A stretch of 64,000 nucleotides of DNA, taken from contig LMSR01000014.1 in assembly GCA_001429555.1 (NCBI GenBank), forward strand, positions 63,556-127,555, written 5' to 3'. Origin of the DNA: Nocardioides sp. Soil797. Its GTDB lineage: Bacteria; Actinomycetota; Actinomycetes; Propionibacteriales; Nocardioidaceae. A program made the position numbers and the translations under genes. This document shows positions 16,256 to 25,848 of the stretch, piece after piece (within the stretch, counting starts at the first letter, position 1; every line of letters begins with the position of its first letter). The notes below the pieces were generated by a model. It made no database searches. It worked only from the letters and a program-made list of their open reading frames with translations, and had not been told where the DNA came from.

Positions 16256-17389
16256 ATGCCCGCCCGCCGCCACGAGAACCTCGTCTTCGCGATCGTGGTG
16301 TCTCTCGTTGCCGGGCTGGCAGCGGTGCCGATGGCGATCATCCTGGCGCTGTCCGGCGAAGGTCCTTCCCTGGTTCTGGCCGCCATCTTCGCCCTGGTTC
16401 CGGTGGGTCCGCTGCTGGCCTGTTACCTGTGGCTGGATCGCTACGAACCCGAGCCGAAGACCCTCCTCGCGCTGGGCCTGGCCTGGGGCGCGTTCGTGTC
16501 GACGCTGCTCGCCCTTCTGGTGCAGGGCATCGGGGGCTTCGTGGGCGGTTGGTCCGACGAGGCTTCGATGACGATCGTCGCGCCGGTCACCGAAGAGGGC
16601 ACCAAGGGCTTGTTCCTGCTGTTGTTGCTGATCTGGCGGCGCCAGGAGTTCGACGGTGTCCTCGACGGAATCGTCTATGCGGGTGTCGTGGGCATCGGGT
16701 TCGCCTTCACCGAGAACATCCTCTATCTCAGTGCGGCGTACAACGGCACCGAGGGTGGCGCTCCGGGAGGCCTCCCCGGCCTCGGCGTGCTGTTCGTGAT
16801 CCGTTGCATCGCCAGCCCGTTCGCCCACCCGTTGTTCACTGCCTTCACCGGGATCGGCCTCGGCCTGGCCGTCTCGAGCCGGTCCACCGCCGTACGCATT
16901 CTCGGTCCGGTGCTGGGCTATGTCCTGGCCGTCGGCATGCACGCCGCCTGGAACGGCTCGACGTTGCTTGCCGACGGCGCCGGATTCATCGGCGTCTACG
17001 TGGTCGTGATGATCCCGATGTTCCTGCTGATGGTGGGCCTGGCGATCTGGGCCCGTGGCCGCGAGCGGGGGGTGCTGGCCGCAGCGCTGCGTGATGCATC
17101 CGCGCGTGGTCTGATCCCCAACCAGGACATTCCCCACGTCGTCGATCTCGGCGCGCGACGCCGGGCCCGCGCCTTCGCCAGGACGAACGGCGGCAAGCGT
17201 GGGTACGACGCGATGCGCGACTACCAGCAGGCTGCCATCGAGTTGGGGTACCTTCACCACCGAGTCCTCCAGGGCACCGCGCCCCGCAACTCCGTTCGCC
17301 GTGGTCAGGACTTCGTCGAACGGATGCATGCGGTCCGGCCCTGGCTCTCCTTTCCGCCGCCGTTCCCCGCAGGAGGCCGTCACCGATGA
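16256..17389 (+). CDS. PrsW-family intramembrane metalloprotease
   Basis: A 377-residue membrane protein with about eight hydrophobic helices and the PrsW signatures: IVAPVTEEGTKGLFLLL (the EExxK motif), GVVGIGFAFTENILYL (FxxxEN), SPFAHPLFTAFTGIGLG (H-containing) and GMHAAWNGS. These residues form the presumed metal-binding glutamic-type site. PrsW in Bacillus performs site-1 cleavage of an anti-sigma factor; here the target is unknown, as no anti-sigma gene is adjacent. The hydrophilic C-terminal tail of about 110 residues is typical of actinobacterial members. Its stop overlaps the next ATG by 4 nt. Confidence 0.9.
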   Translation: MPARRHENLVFAIVVSLVAGLAAVPMAIILALSGEGPSLVLAAIFALVPVGPLLACYLWLDRYEPEPKTLLALGLAWGAFVSTLLALLVQGIGGFVGGWSDEASMTIVAPVTEEGTKGLFLLLLLIWRRQEFDGVLDGIVYAGVVGIGFAFTENILYLSAAYNGTEGGAPGGLPGLGVLFVIRCIASPFAHPLFTAFTGIGLGLAVSSRSTAVRILGPVLGYVLAVGMHAAWNGSTLLADGAGFIGVYVVVMIPMFLLMVGLAIWARGRERGVLAAALRDASARGLIPNQDIPHVVDLGARRRARAFARTNGGKRGYDAMRDYQQAAIELGYLHHRVLQGTAPRNSVRRGQDFVERMHAVRPWLSFPPPFPAGGRHR

Positions 17390-19116
17390 GTGACTCCACG
17401 AAGATGCTCACGGCACTGGTGCGTCTGCGAGGTGCCCTCCAGGAGACGGCGCTACCGCTCGACGTGCCAGGTGCCGACGAGCAACGCGCCGCGCTCACCG
17501 AGATGGTCGACCAGCTCGAGGACTACATGATCCCTCGGTTGATGACCATCGATGCGCCGTTGCTCACGGTCGTCGGTGGCTCGACCGGGGCCGGCAAGTC
17601 GACGCTGGTCAACTCGGTGGTGGGCAGGCGGGTGACCGAGCCCGGCGTACTCCGTCCCACCACGCGCTCTCCGGTCCTGGTGCACAACCCGGATGACGCG
17701 CACTGGTTCGGCCAGGACCGGATCCTGCCCGACCTCGAGCGCACCCAACGAGCCACCGGTGACCCGGAGGCGCTCCAGCTGGTCGCCTCGGAGACCGTCC
17801 CGGCCGGCTTGGCCGTGCTCGACGCCCCAGACATCGACTCGGTGGAGGAGCGCAATCGCACCCTCGCCGCGCAGCTGCTGGCCGCTGCCGACCTGTGGCT
17901 CTTCGTGACCTCGGCCGCCCGCTACGCCGACCAGGTTCCGTGGGAGTTCCTCAAGCAGGCCGCCGAGCGCAGCACTGCGGTGGCGATCGTGCTCGACCGC
18001 ACCACGCCCGACGCCGTCGAGACCGTGTCGGCACACCTGGCCCGCATGCTGGCCAGTCGTGGCCTCAAGGACTCGCCGTTGTTCGTGGTCACCGAGGGCA
18101 CGGTCGACGACGACGGACTGCTCCCGGCCTCCGCCGTCAAGGACATCCGCGGGTGGCTCGAGTCGCTGGCGGCTGACGCCGACGCACGGGCCGCCGTGGT
18201 CAAGCAGACCCTCGAAGGCGCCATCCGCTCGGTGTCCTCACGGGCGTACGCCGTCGCCGACGCCAGTCAGGAACAGGTCAGCGCCACCAACGCACTGCGT
18301 GACGACGTCGAGGCCTCCTACGCGCGGGCCCTCGAGGCGATCAACGTCGCAACTGCCGATGGCACCTTGTTGCGTGGTGAGGTGCTGGCCCGTTGGCAGG
18401 AGTTCGTCGGCACCGGCGAGCTGCTGCGCTCCCTCGAGTCCAGGGTCGGCCGGGTCCGTGACCGGGTCGTGGGCGCGATCAAGGGCAAGCCGCAACAGGC
18501 CGAGCGGGTCACCGTCGCCGTCGAGTCCGGCCTCGAGACGCTGCTGCTCGAGCACGCGGAGGCCGCGGCCGAGCGTGCCGTCGCCTCCTGGCGCTCCACC
18601 GCCCAGGGAAAGTCCCTCGCCGCCACCGGCACCGCCGACCTCGGACGCGCGTCGCGCGAGTTCCGTCGTGAGGCCGAGCGTGCGGTCCGGGAGTGGCAGC
18701 AGGACGTCCTCGACATGGTGCGCACCGAGGGCGCCGACAAGCGCGGCACCGCCCGGTTCCTCGCGTTCGGGGTCAACGGGCTGTCCGTGGCACTGATGGT
18801 GATCGTCTTCGCCCACACCGCCGGGGTCACCGGCGCGGAGGCCGGCATCGCGGGCGGGAGTGCCGTGATCGGCCAGAAGCTGCTCGAGGCGGTCTTCGGC
18901 GACCAGGCCGTCCGTTCCCTGGCCGAGCGCGCCCGACGTGACCTGAACCGTCGCGTCGAAGCACTGATGGACATCGAGCGGCGCCGCTTCACCGACCTGG
19001 TCGACGGGCTCGGCGTCGACCCGACCGCTCCCGACAAGATCCGGCAGGCCGCCCGTCGGGTCACCGACGAGCGCTTCGCCACGCGCGAGCGCCACGGAGG
19101 CGACCATTCAGCCTGA
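17386..19116 (+). CDS. Dynamin-like GTPase, first of a tandem pair
   Basis: A 576-residue GTPase with the P-loop GGSTGAGKST at residues 64-73. LRPTTRSPVLV follows as switch I, a DAPDID segment stands at the G3 position, and VLDRTTPD is a degenerate G4. A long helical region comes next, with a hydrophobic hairpin at about residues 465-505 (VNGLSVALMVIVFAHTAG) and a helical C-terminus. This is the layout of bacterial dynamin-like proteins, which remodel membranes; in Streptomyces a DynA/DynB pair works at sporulation septa. Partners encoded side by side often form hetero-oligomers. Overlaps the PrsW gene's end. Confidence 0.85.
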   Translation: MSDSTKMLTALVRLRGALQETALPLDVPGADEQRAALTEMVDQLEDYMIPRLMTIDAPLLTVVGGSTGAGKSTLVNSVVGRRVTEPGVLRPTTRSPVLVHNPDDAHWFGQDRILPDLERTQRATGDPEALQLVASETVPAGLAVLDAPDIDSVEERNRTLAAQLLAAADLWLFVTSAARYADQVPWEFLKQAAERSTAVAIVLDRTTPDAVETVSAHLARMLASRGLKDSPLFVVTEGTVDDDGLLPASAVKDIRGWLESLAADADARAAVVKQTLEGAIRSVSSRAYAVADASQEQVSATNALRDDVEASYARALEAINVATADGTLLRGEVLARWQEFVGTGELLRSLESRVGRVRDRVVGAIKGKPQQAERVTVAVESGLETLLLEHAEAAAERAVASWRSTAQGKSLAATGTADLGRASREFRREAERAVREWQQDVLDMVRTEGADKRGTARFLAFGVNGLSVALMVIVFAHTAGVTGAEAGIAGGSAVIGQKLLEAVFGDQAVRSLAERARRDLNRRVEALMDIERRRFTDLVDGLGVDPTAPDKIRQAARRVTDERFATRERHGGDHSA

Positions 19117-19218
19117 CCCCGGCTCCGAGCGCGAGCGGCCGATTCATCGTCGTCCGCCGCTGTTGCATAGAGTTGTCGCCACATCGCCCACCTGCCTGTC
19201 ACGACTCCGAGGGAGAAG

Positions 19219-20874
19219 ATGACGTCCCTGCTCGACGGAGCCAAGAAGCTGGTCTCCCGTGGATCCGATCTGGGGGCCCGCGTTGCCGGCCTCGAGGCCG
19301 CCACGTCCCATGCCCAGGGTCGTCTCGACGACGAACTGGTGGACCGCGGCCAGGAGATGGTCGACCGCGCGTCCAGCCGGTTGCGTCTGTCCGCGGAACA
19401 CACCGTGATCGCCATCGCCGGCGCCACGGGGTCCGGGAAGTCGTCGACGTTCAACGCGCTGACCGGGCTGGAGCTCTCGGCAGTCGGCGTACGCCGTCCC
19501 ACGACGTCCTGGGCGACCGCGTGCGTGTGGGGACGTGAAGGCGCCCAGGAGCTGCTCGAGTGGCTCGGCATCCCGGCGCGACACCAGGTCACCCGCGACT
19601 CGGTGATCGACACCGGGCGCGAGGACAAGCGGCTCAACGGCACGGTTCTGCTCGACCTGCCCGACCACGACTCGACCGAGGTCTCCCACCACCTCGAGGT
19701 CGACCGCCTGGTCAACCTGGCCGACGTCCTCGTCTGGGTCCTCGACCCGCAGAAGTACGCCGACGCGGCCATCCACGACCGTTACCTCAAGCCCCTGGTG
19801 GGCCACGAGAGCGTGATGATGGTGGTGCTCAACCACATCGACACAGTGGCTCCCGAGCGACGTGAGGCGATGGTCTCCGACGTACGCCGCCTGCTTGCGG
19901 CCGACGGCCTGGGCGAGGTGCCGGTCTTCGCGATCAGTGCCCGGGAGGAGATCGGCCTCGACGCACTCAAGGACGAGCTGGCACGCCGCGTGGCCACGAA
20001 GAAGGCGACCAAGGCCCGGCTCGAGGCCGATGTGAAGGCCGTCGCCAGCGACATGTCCGCGGCGTCCGGCACGGCGAAGTCCTCGTCGCCCGGCAAGGAA
20101 CGCATCCGCGAGCTCGACGACGCCTTCGCCGACGCCGCCGGCGTACCCGTGGTGGTCAACGCCGTCGAGACGTCCACCCGCATGCGGGCCGGGCGGGCCA
20201 CGGGTTGGCCGGTCACGTCGTGGTTCTCGAAGCTCAAGCCCGACCCGTTGAAGCGGCTCCACCTCGACCTTGGCAAGGAGGGCCGCGCGCTCAACAAGGC
20301 AGCGCGGACCTCGATCCCGCAGGCAACCAAGGTGCAGCGCGCCCGCGTGGACGCCGCAGTGCGCCACGTGGCCGATGACGTGGGGAACGGGCTGACCGTG
20401 CCCTGGCAGGAAGCGATCCGCCGGGCGTCGGTCTCGCGCAGCGCCCAGATCGGCGACCAGCTCGACGTGGCTCTGGCCGGCACCGACCTCGGCGTCGCGA
20501 AGCTGCCCTGGTGGGCAGGTCTGGTGCGGGTGCTGCAGTGGCTGTTGATCCTCACCGCCCTGGTCGGGGGTCTCTGGCTGGCCCTGCTGGCCGGTGGCTC
20601 CTACTTGCGCCTGCCCGAGCCGACCACCCCTGATGTCGGGGGATTCCCGCTGCCCACACTGCTGCTGGTCGGGGGAGTGCTCCTCGGAGTGGTGCTCGCG
20701 CTGGTGTGCAAGGTGCTGGTGCGCATCACTGCCCGATCGCGGGCGCGTGCGGCCGATCGACAGCTCCGTTCGGAGATCCGGGGGATCAGCCAGAACCTGG
20801 TGATCCAGCCGATCGAGGCCGAGCTCGACTCCTATGAGCGGGTGCGCGAGGGGCTGTCCACCGCCCTGAAGTGA
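19219..20874 (+). CDS. Dynamin-like/YfjP-type GTPase, second of the pair
   Basis: A 551-residue GTPase with P-loop GATGSGKSS at about residues 68-76, VRRPTTSWATACVWG switch I, LLDLPDHDS at G3 and LNHIDTV as G4 (NxxD type). The GTPase domain is followed by a helical region and a C-terminal transmembrane pair (QWLLILTALVGGLWLALLAG and LLLVGGVLLGVVLALVC). It lies 102 nt after its partner and has its own ribosome binding site (GGGAGAAG, spacing about 1-3), with a TAGAGT hexamer about 50 nt upstream. Both proteins end in membrane-inserting segments, which suits a heteromeric membrane-remodelling complex. Confidence 0.85.
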   Translation: MTSLLDGAKKLVSRGSDLGARVAGLEAATSHAQGRLDDELVDRGQEMVDRASSRLRLSAEHTVIAIAGATGSGKSSTFNALTGLELSAVGVRRPTTSWATACVWGREGAQELLEWLGIPARHQVTRDSVIDTGREDKRLNGTVLLDLPDHDSTEVSHHLEVDRLVNLADVLVWVLDPQKYADAAIHDRYLKPLVGHESVMMVVLNHIDTVAPERREAMVSDVRRLLAADGLGEVPVFAISAREEIGLDALKDELARRVATKKATKARLEADVKAVASDMSAASGTAKSSSPGKERIRELDDAFADAAGVPVVVNAVETSTRMRAGRATGWPVTSWFSKLKPDPLKRLHLDLGKEGRALNKAARTSIPQATKVQRARVDAAVRHVADDVGNGLTVPWQEAIRRASVSRSAQIGDQLDVALAGTDLGVAKLPWWAGLVRVLQWLLILTALVGGLWLALLAGGSYLRLPEPTTPDVGGFPLPTLLLVGGVLLGVVLALVCKVLVRITARSRARAADRQLRSEIRGISQNLVIQPIEAELDSYERVREGLSTALK

Positions 20875-21080
20875 GTCACCCCGGTTGGAGTGGCCTCCTC
20901 GGTGTGTGGAGTGGGCCTCCGTCGGTGTGCCCACTTCGGTGTGTCCGCGAGCCGGTTTTCGTGCACCGGCGTGCGTTCGTGCCGAGTTCTCCACAGGTCC
21001 GCGGCCGACCGCCCGCGAGCGGTGGCGTTGTTCTCCACTCTTGTCCCATCGACAACCGATCGAGAGGCAAGGACGAGACA

Positions 21081-21584
21081 ATGGTGAACGAGACGATGGT
21101 GACCTTCCAGGGCTGGATCGGCACGGACGTGTCCGATCGCTACGTGGGCGAGGCGGTCGTCGCCAGCTTCCGCGTGGCTTCCACCCCACGCAAGTACAAC
21201 AAGCTGGCCAACGGCTGGGTCGACGGCGAGACCAACTGGTACACGGTCAACGCGTGGCGGTCCCTGGGCCGCAACTGCATGGAGGCGTTGAAGAAGGGTG
21301 ATGCGGTGGTCGTCCACGGCAGGCTGAGCACCCAGGTCTACGAGGACGAGGAGAAGCGTCGCTTCCAGACCATGGTCGTCGAGGCCACCTCAATCGGCCA
21401 CGACCTCAACAAGGGCACCAGTTCCTTCACCAAGACCACGGTGGGTGCCGGTGGCGAGGCCGACGACGGAGCGCTGCGTGAGTTCAACGCCGAGCTCGGC
21501 ATCGGTGGGCCACAGATCAGCAGCGACGGCCAGGCGCTGGGTGACCTGGTGGCCGAGCAAGTGGACAAGGAACCGGCGGCCTGA
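21081..21584 (+). CDS. ssb: Single-stranded DNA-binding protein paralogue
   Basis: A 167-residue protein with one OB fold: VTFQGWIGTDVSDRYVGEAVVASFRVAST, TNWYTVNAWRSLGRN, and LKKGDAVVVHGRLSTQVYED. That is the SSB core of about 110 residues. The C-terminus ends QVDKEPAA and lacks the acidic DDxPF tip that recruits replication and repair enzymes in housekeeping SSB, so this is probably an accessory SSB and not the replication copy. The ATG at 21081 follows AAGGACGAG by a normal distance. It lies alone, 206 nt after the GTPase pair. Confidence 0.9.
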   Translation: MVNETMVTFQGWIGTDVSDRYVGEAVVASFRVASTPRKYNKLANGWVDGETNWYTVNAWRSLGRNCMEALKKGDAVVVHGRLSTQVYEDEEKRRFQTMVVEATSIGHDLNKGTSSFTKTTVGAGGEADDGALREFNAELGIGGPQISSDGQALGDLVAEQVDKEPAA

Positions 21585-22023
21585 GCAGCTGACCGCGCCC
21601 CACTCGACCACGCCGACGACCACAATGCACGGAATCCGTTGTTCTCGGGCAGATCTGGGCCGTTGTGGTCGTTCGCGTGGTCGCTCGGAGGTCGCCCGGG
21701 CAAACGACGGACGAGCCGGCCGCCTGACTGGCGACCGGCTCGCTCGTTGCCGGTTCAGCGGTTGGTCGGACGTCCAGACCTCGTCTCCGGCGATCCCCTT
21801 CAACTGCGCGAGGCTGACGGCAGCTTCGGCGCCGACCGCCGTGAACGCCGAGAGCTCGGGGTCCAGGTCTCCCCGCCGACCCACGTGTGGGCTTCCTGTC
21901 CCCGTGCGGCCCTCCGTTGGGACCGTCACCCAGATAGACGCGGCCACCTGCGGAAAGGTCTCAACCCGATCCGGCCTGCCCGGTTCGCGGAGATCCGGTT
22001 GGTGGGACGCGGTCCCCGCACCG
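21585..22023. other. Intergenic region without a convincing gene
   Basis: About 440 bp between ssb and ettA. It holds copy B of the 79-bp palindromic element (21605-21683). From 21700 on both strands stay open in places, but codon bias and protein-like composition are poor and no motif is recognisable. It may contain a decayed gene. Confidence 0.5.
21605..21683. repeat. 79-bp palindromic dispersed element, copy B
   Basis: Same length and ends as copy A. The left arm is CGACCACGCCGACGACCAC followed by AATG (21605-21627); the right arm (21661-21683) is identical to copy A. The 33-bp centre matches copy A at roughly 60 percent, so the arms are conserved more than the core, as expected for a structured or mobile element. 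Confidence 0.85.
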
Positions 22024-22029
22024 TAGGCT
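22024..22029 (+). promoter_or_regulatory. -10-like TAGGCT for ettA
   Basis: TAGGCT ends 7 nt before the ettA ATG; no ribosome binding site lies between. Confidence 0.5.
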
Positions 22030-22036
22030 CGCGCCC

Positions 22037-23719
<1,683 letters not shown>

Positions 23720-23734
23720 GCGCTGATCCACCGT

Positions 23735-23790
23735 AGTTCGGGACACCAGCGTCGTATTCCGTTGAGGAATCGACGCTGGTGTCCCGAACT
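23735..23790. terminator. Long perfect hairpin after ettA
   Basis: AGTTCGGGACACCAGCGTCG (23735-23754) pairs perfectly with 23771-23790. Inside it ATTCC/GGAAT extends the stem by 5 bp after a one-base bulge, with a GTTGA loop. It starts 15 nt past the ettA stop and probably ends its transcript, though there is no U-tract and a structured repeat is also possible. Confidence 0.6.
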
Positions 23791-23941
23791 GCTGTCGGTA
23801 CACAGACGCTTTCGCTCACCTTGGCGGCCACCGGTGCTGGGCCGTTCTTAATCTTGTGGTGACGTTGACAATCCTCGAAGCGAGGCTCAAACTCCGAACC
23901 GGAAGGTGCCGCTCGGGTACTGGGTGAATCGGGGAGAAGTC

Positions 23942-24701
23942 ATGAACCATCGTGGGCTATCGGCAATTGCAGGTTTGGTGTCCGCAGCGTTGGGCGTCGT
24001 CCTCTGTACAGCGCCAGTTTCGGCGGCCCCCCCCAATTGTGGACATGGCGCGTGACGACGCCTCGTACATCGCAGTTTCTACAACATCACCACCGGCAGA
24101 GAAATCCATCAGTCAGTCCGAAGTACTTGAGATGGTCTCCGTCGACGAAGGGTCGTTGGCTGCGAGTGACAATCAGATGACTGCCGCTCTGCGCCCAGTG
24201 GCAGGTGGGTATTTTCTTGTCGGCAGCAACAAGACGGACAACTACCACTACACCTCCAAGCCTCGATACAACACGTTGTATTCCTGCGGTGCCGGTGCAT
24301 GTGTCGACATTTCGACAGTGAAGACATGGTTCCGACAGACCGTCGTGGGAGGTAAGTCGCGACGTTGGGTGTACAAGTTCTACAAGCAGCGCTTTACAGG
24401 ATCGGTGCCATACACCGCGCACTTCGCCGTCCAATGTGGGGTCAACATCAAGAAGGCTGCTGATCACTACTGCAGTGAATATCGCCACGATGGTGCGACA
24501 GGATTTCTGAGTTCCACGTACGCGAACGGCCAACCCCAGAGCGTGAACTTCGGAACCACCAACTTCAAGAAGTACCCATTGGTTCGACTGACAATCGACT
24601 GGGACTATGGCGATCCGTCCGTTGGGCGGTTTCGCGGGTGGGACACCTGCACGAGCAAGTCGAACAACCGGCTGTGCGCGGCCACCGGGACCGGGCACTA
24701 G
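23942..24701 (+). pseudogene. Secreted Cys-containing protein, reading frame broken at a C8 tract
   Basis: GGGGAGAA and an ATG at 23942 start a clean signal peptide (MNHRGLSAIAGLVSAALGVV followed by LCTAPVSAAPP). That frame hits TGA at 24053. At eight consecutive C (24027-24034) a +1 shift leads into a frame open from PIVDMARDDASYIAVS to TAG at 24699-24701. Removing one C gives an intact precursor of about 252 residues. The mature part has about seven cysteines (YSCGAGACVD, VQCGV, YCSEY, DTCTSKSNNRLC), many aromatic residues, and no family I recognise. Codon usage is less GC-rich than the neighbours. It could be a real pseudogene, a phase-variable gene or a sequencing error in the homopolymer. 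Confidence 0.75.
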
Positions 24702-24716
24702 GTGTGTGGGGTCCAG

Positions 24717-25169
24717 ATGTCAACTGGAGAACTGCCTTGGTTCATGGGAGTGCCGTCTCCCGAGTACCGAGTGGATCATCCTCAGCAGAGCTGGCGGGCA
24801 GCCACATCTCGAGGTGGATTCTGGCTGCTTGGGTGTGAATCGGTGCATGAAGAGGAGTTGGAACGGCCTGAACTCGAGTTTGGGCCAAAGGTAGGGCATT
24901 GCCTGGAAGCTCTGATTGATTGTGCCCAAGACCTTGGACGCAGTTTTCCAGATGAGGTTGTGACGCTTTCCACCGGTCGCGACATGCCCGCTGAGGAGGT
25001 GACCCGCGATGCAGTGCCCGGGTTGGTGAGAGTAGGGCCGATGCCTACATTGGCTTGGGCGTGGCACTTCAGAGACTGTTCGGCGTTCGTGACGATGGCG
25101 GACGGTTACTGGTTGTCTGGTCTGTCTCCTGTCACTGCCTCATGGAGTCTGAACCCACACAGCGAGTAG
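24717..25169 (+). CDS. Hypothetical protein in the less GC-rich patch
   Basis: A 150-residue ORF from the ATG at 24717, 15 nt after the end of the secreted-protein frame; an in-frame GTG at 24702 directly follows that stop. It has no signal peptide or membrane segment, is Trp- and Glu-rich (e.g. LPWFMGVPSPEYRVDHP, EEELERPELEFGPKVG, MPTLAWAWHFRDC), and has mixed third positions like the gene before it. I recognise no family. Adjacency and similar composition suggest both arrived together, possibly as an effector with a cytosolic partner, but nothing in the sequence proves that. Confidence 0.5.
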   Translation: MSTGELPWFMGVPSPEYRVDHPQQSWRAATSRGGFWLLGCESVHEEELERPELEFGPKVGHCLEALIDCAQDLGRSFPDEVVTLSTGRDMPAEEVTRDAVPGLVRVGPMPTLAWAWHFRDCSAFVTMADGYWLSGLSPVTASWSLNPHSE

Positions 25170-25208
25170 CGCTACAGGCGCCAAGCGGCGTTCTGAAGCC
25201 CCGAGGGC

Positions 25209-25727
25209 TCAGGCGCCGGGGGTGCGCAGGTCGGCCTCGGGATGGGCCTCGGCCAGTTGGTCGACGACGGCGTCGAAGACCCGCCCCATGGCGGAGAAGT
25301 CGTCGGCCGAGACCAGGTCGACCAGATGGTTGCGCACGCCTTCGACGTGGAGCGGTGCGGCCCGCACCAGGAGCTGATAGCCGCTGTCGGTCAGGTGGGC
25401 GAAGATCCCACGACCGTCGTCCTGGGCCTCACTCCTCGAGACCCAGCCCGCCGCCTCCATGCGCTTGATGGTGTGGGTGATCCGGCTGCGGCTGAAGCGC
25501 ATGGCATCGGCGAGTGCCGACATGCGCAGGGCGTGGTCGCTGCGCTCCGAGAGACGGACCAGGACTTCGTACTCGTTGAGGCCGATCCCGAACTCGTCGC
25601 GCAGCTCGTCGTCGAGCCGATCCGTGAGAAGGGTCGTGGCGACCATGTAGGCGCGCCAAGCGCGTTGTTGATCCGGCTCCAGCCAACGAGTGTTCGCGGC
25701 GGCAGCTTCCGAGGGGCTGTCCGTCAT
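25209..25727 (-). CDS. MarR-family transcriptional regulator
   Basis: A 172-residue winged-helix regulator. LTDRLDDELRDEFGIGLNEYEVLVRLSE leads into the DNA-binding helices (RMSALADAMRFSRSRITHTI) and the wing (GWVSRSEAQDDGRGIFAHLT). Such dimers usually repress nearby or their own genes and release DNA on ligand binding. The ATG at 25727 lies 7 nt after TAGACT. It follows the thiolase gene on the same strand, but a strong hairpin separates them. Confidence 0.88.
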   Translation of the reverse strand: MTDSPSEAAAANTRWLEPDQQRAWRAYMVATTLLTDRLDDELRDEFGIGLNEYEVLVRLSERSDHALRMSALADAMRFSRSRITHTIKRMEAAGWVSRSEAQDDGRGIFAHLTDSGYQLLVRAAPLHVEGVRNHLVDLVSADDFSAMGRVFDAVVDQLAEAHPEADLRTPGA

Positions 25728-25734
25728 GCAGCGC

Positions 25735-25740
25735 AGTCTA
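25735..25740 (-). promoter_or_regulatory. -10-like TAGACT for the MarR gene
   Basis: TAGACT on the minus strand lies 7 nt before the ATG at 25727. Confidence 0.5.
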
Positions 25741-25800
25741 GACGTGCACGATCGGCGGCGCTCGTTCAATGTCGCGGTTGGTGCCGGATCGAAACACGAC

Positions 25801-25831
25801 AGCAGCCCCCGGATCGTTCCCGGGGGCTGCT
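25801..25831 (-). terminator. Terminator hairpin after the thiolase gene
   Basis: AGCAGCCCCCGG (25801-25812) pairs perfectly with CCGGGGGCTGCT (25820-25831), a 12-bp GC-rich stem with a 7-nt loop, 18 nt beyond the thiolase stop. Confidence 0.75.
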
Positions 25832-25848
25832 GGTGGTGGTTCTGGGAG

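Noticed and set aside
21390..21947. Minus-strand frame of 185 codons over the ssb-ettA gap
   Set aside because: It overlaps the 79-bp repeat and the ssb 3' end, has no recognisable domain and an Arg/Ser/Pro-rich middle part. Noncoding or decayed sequence is more likely.
23863..23893. TTGACA-based promoter before the frameshifted secreted protein
   Set aside because: TTGACA at 23865-23870 has no acceptable -10 hexamer 16-19 nt downstream.
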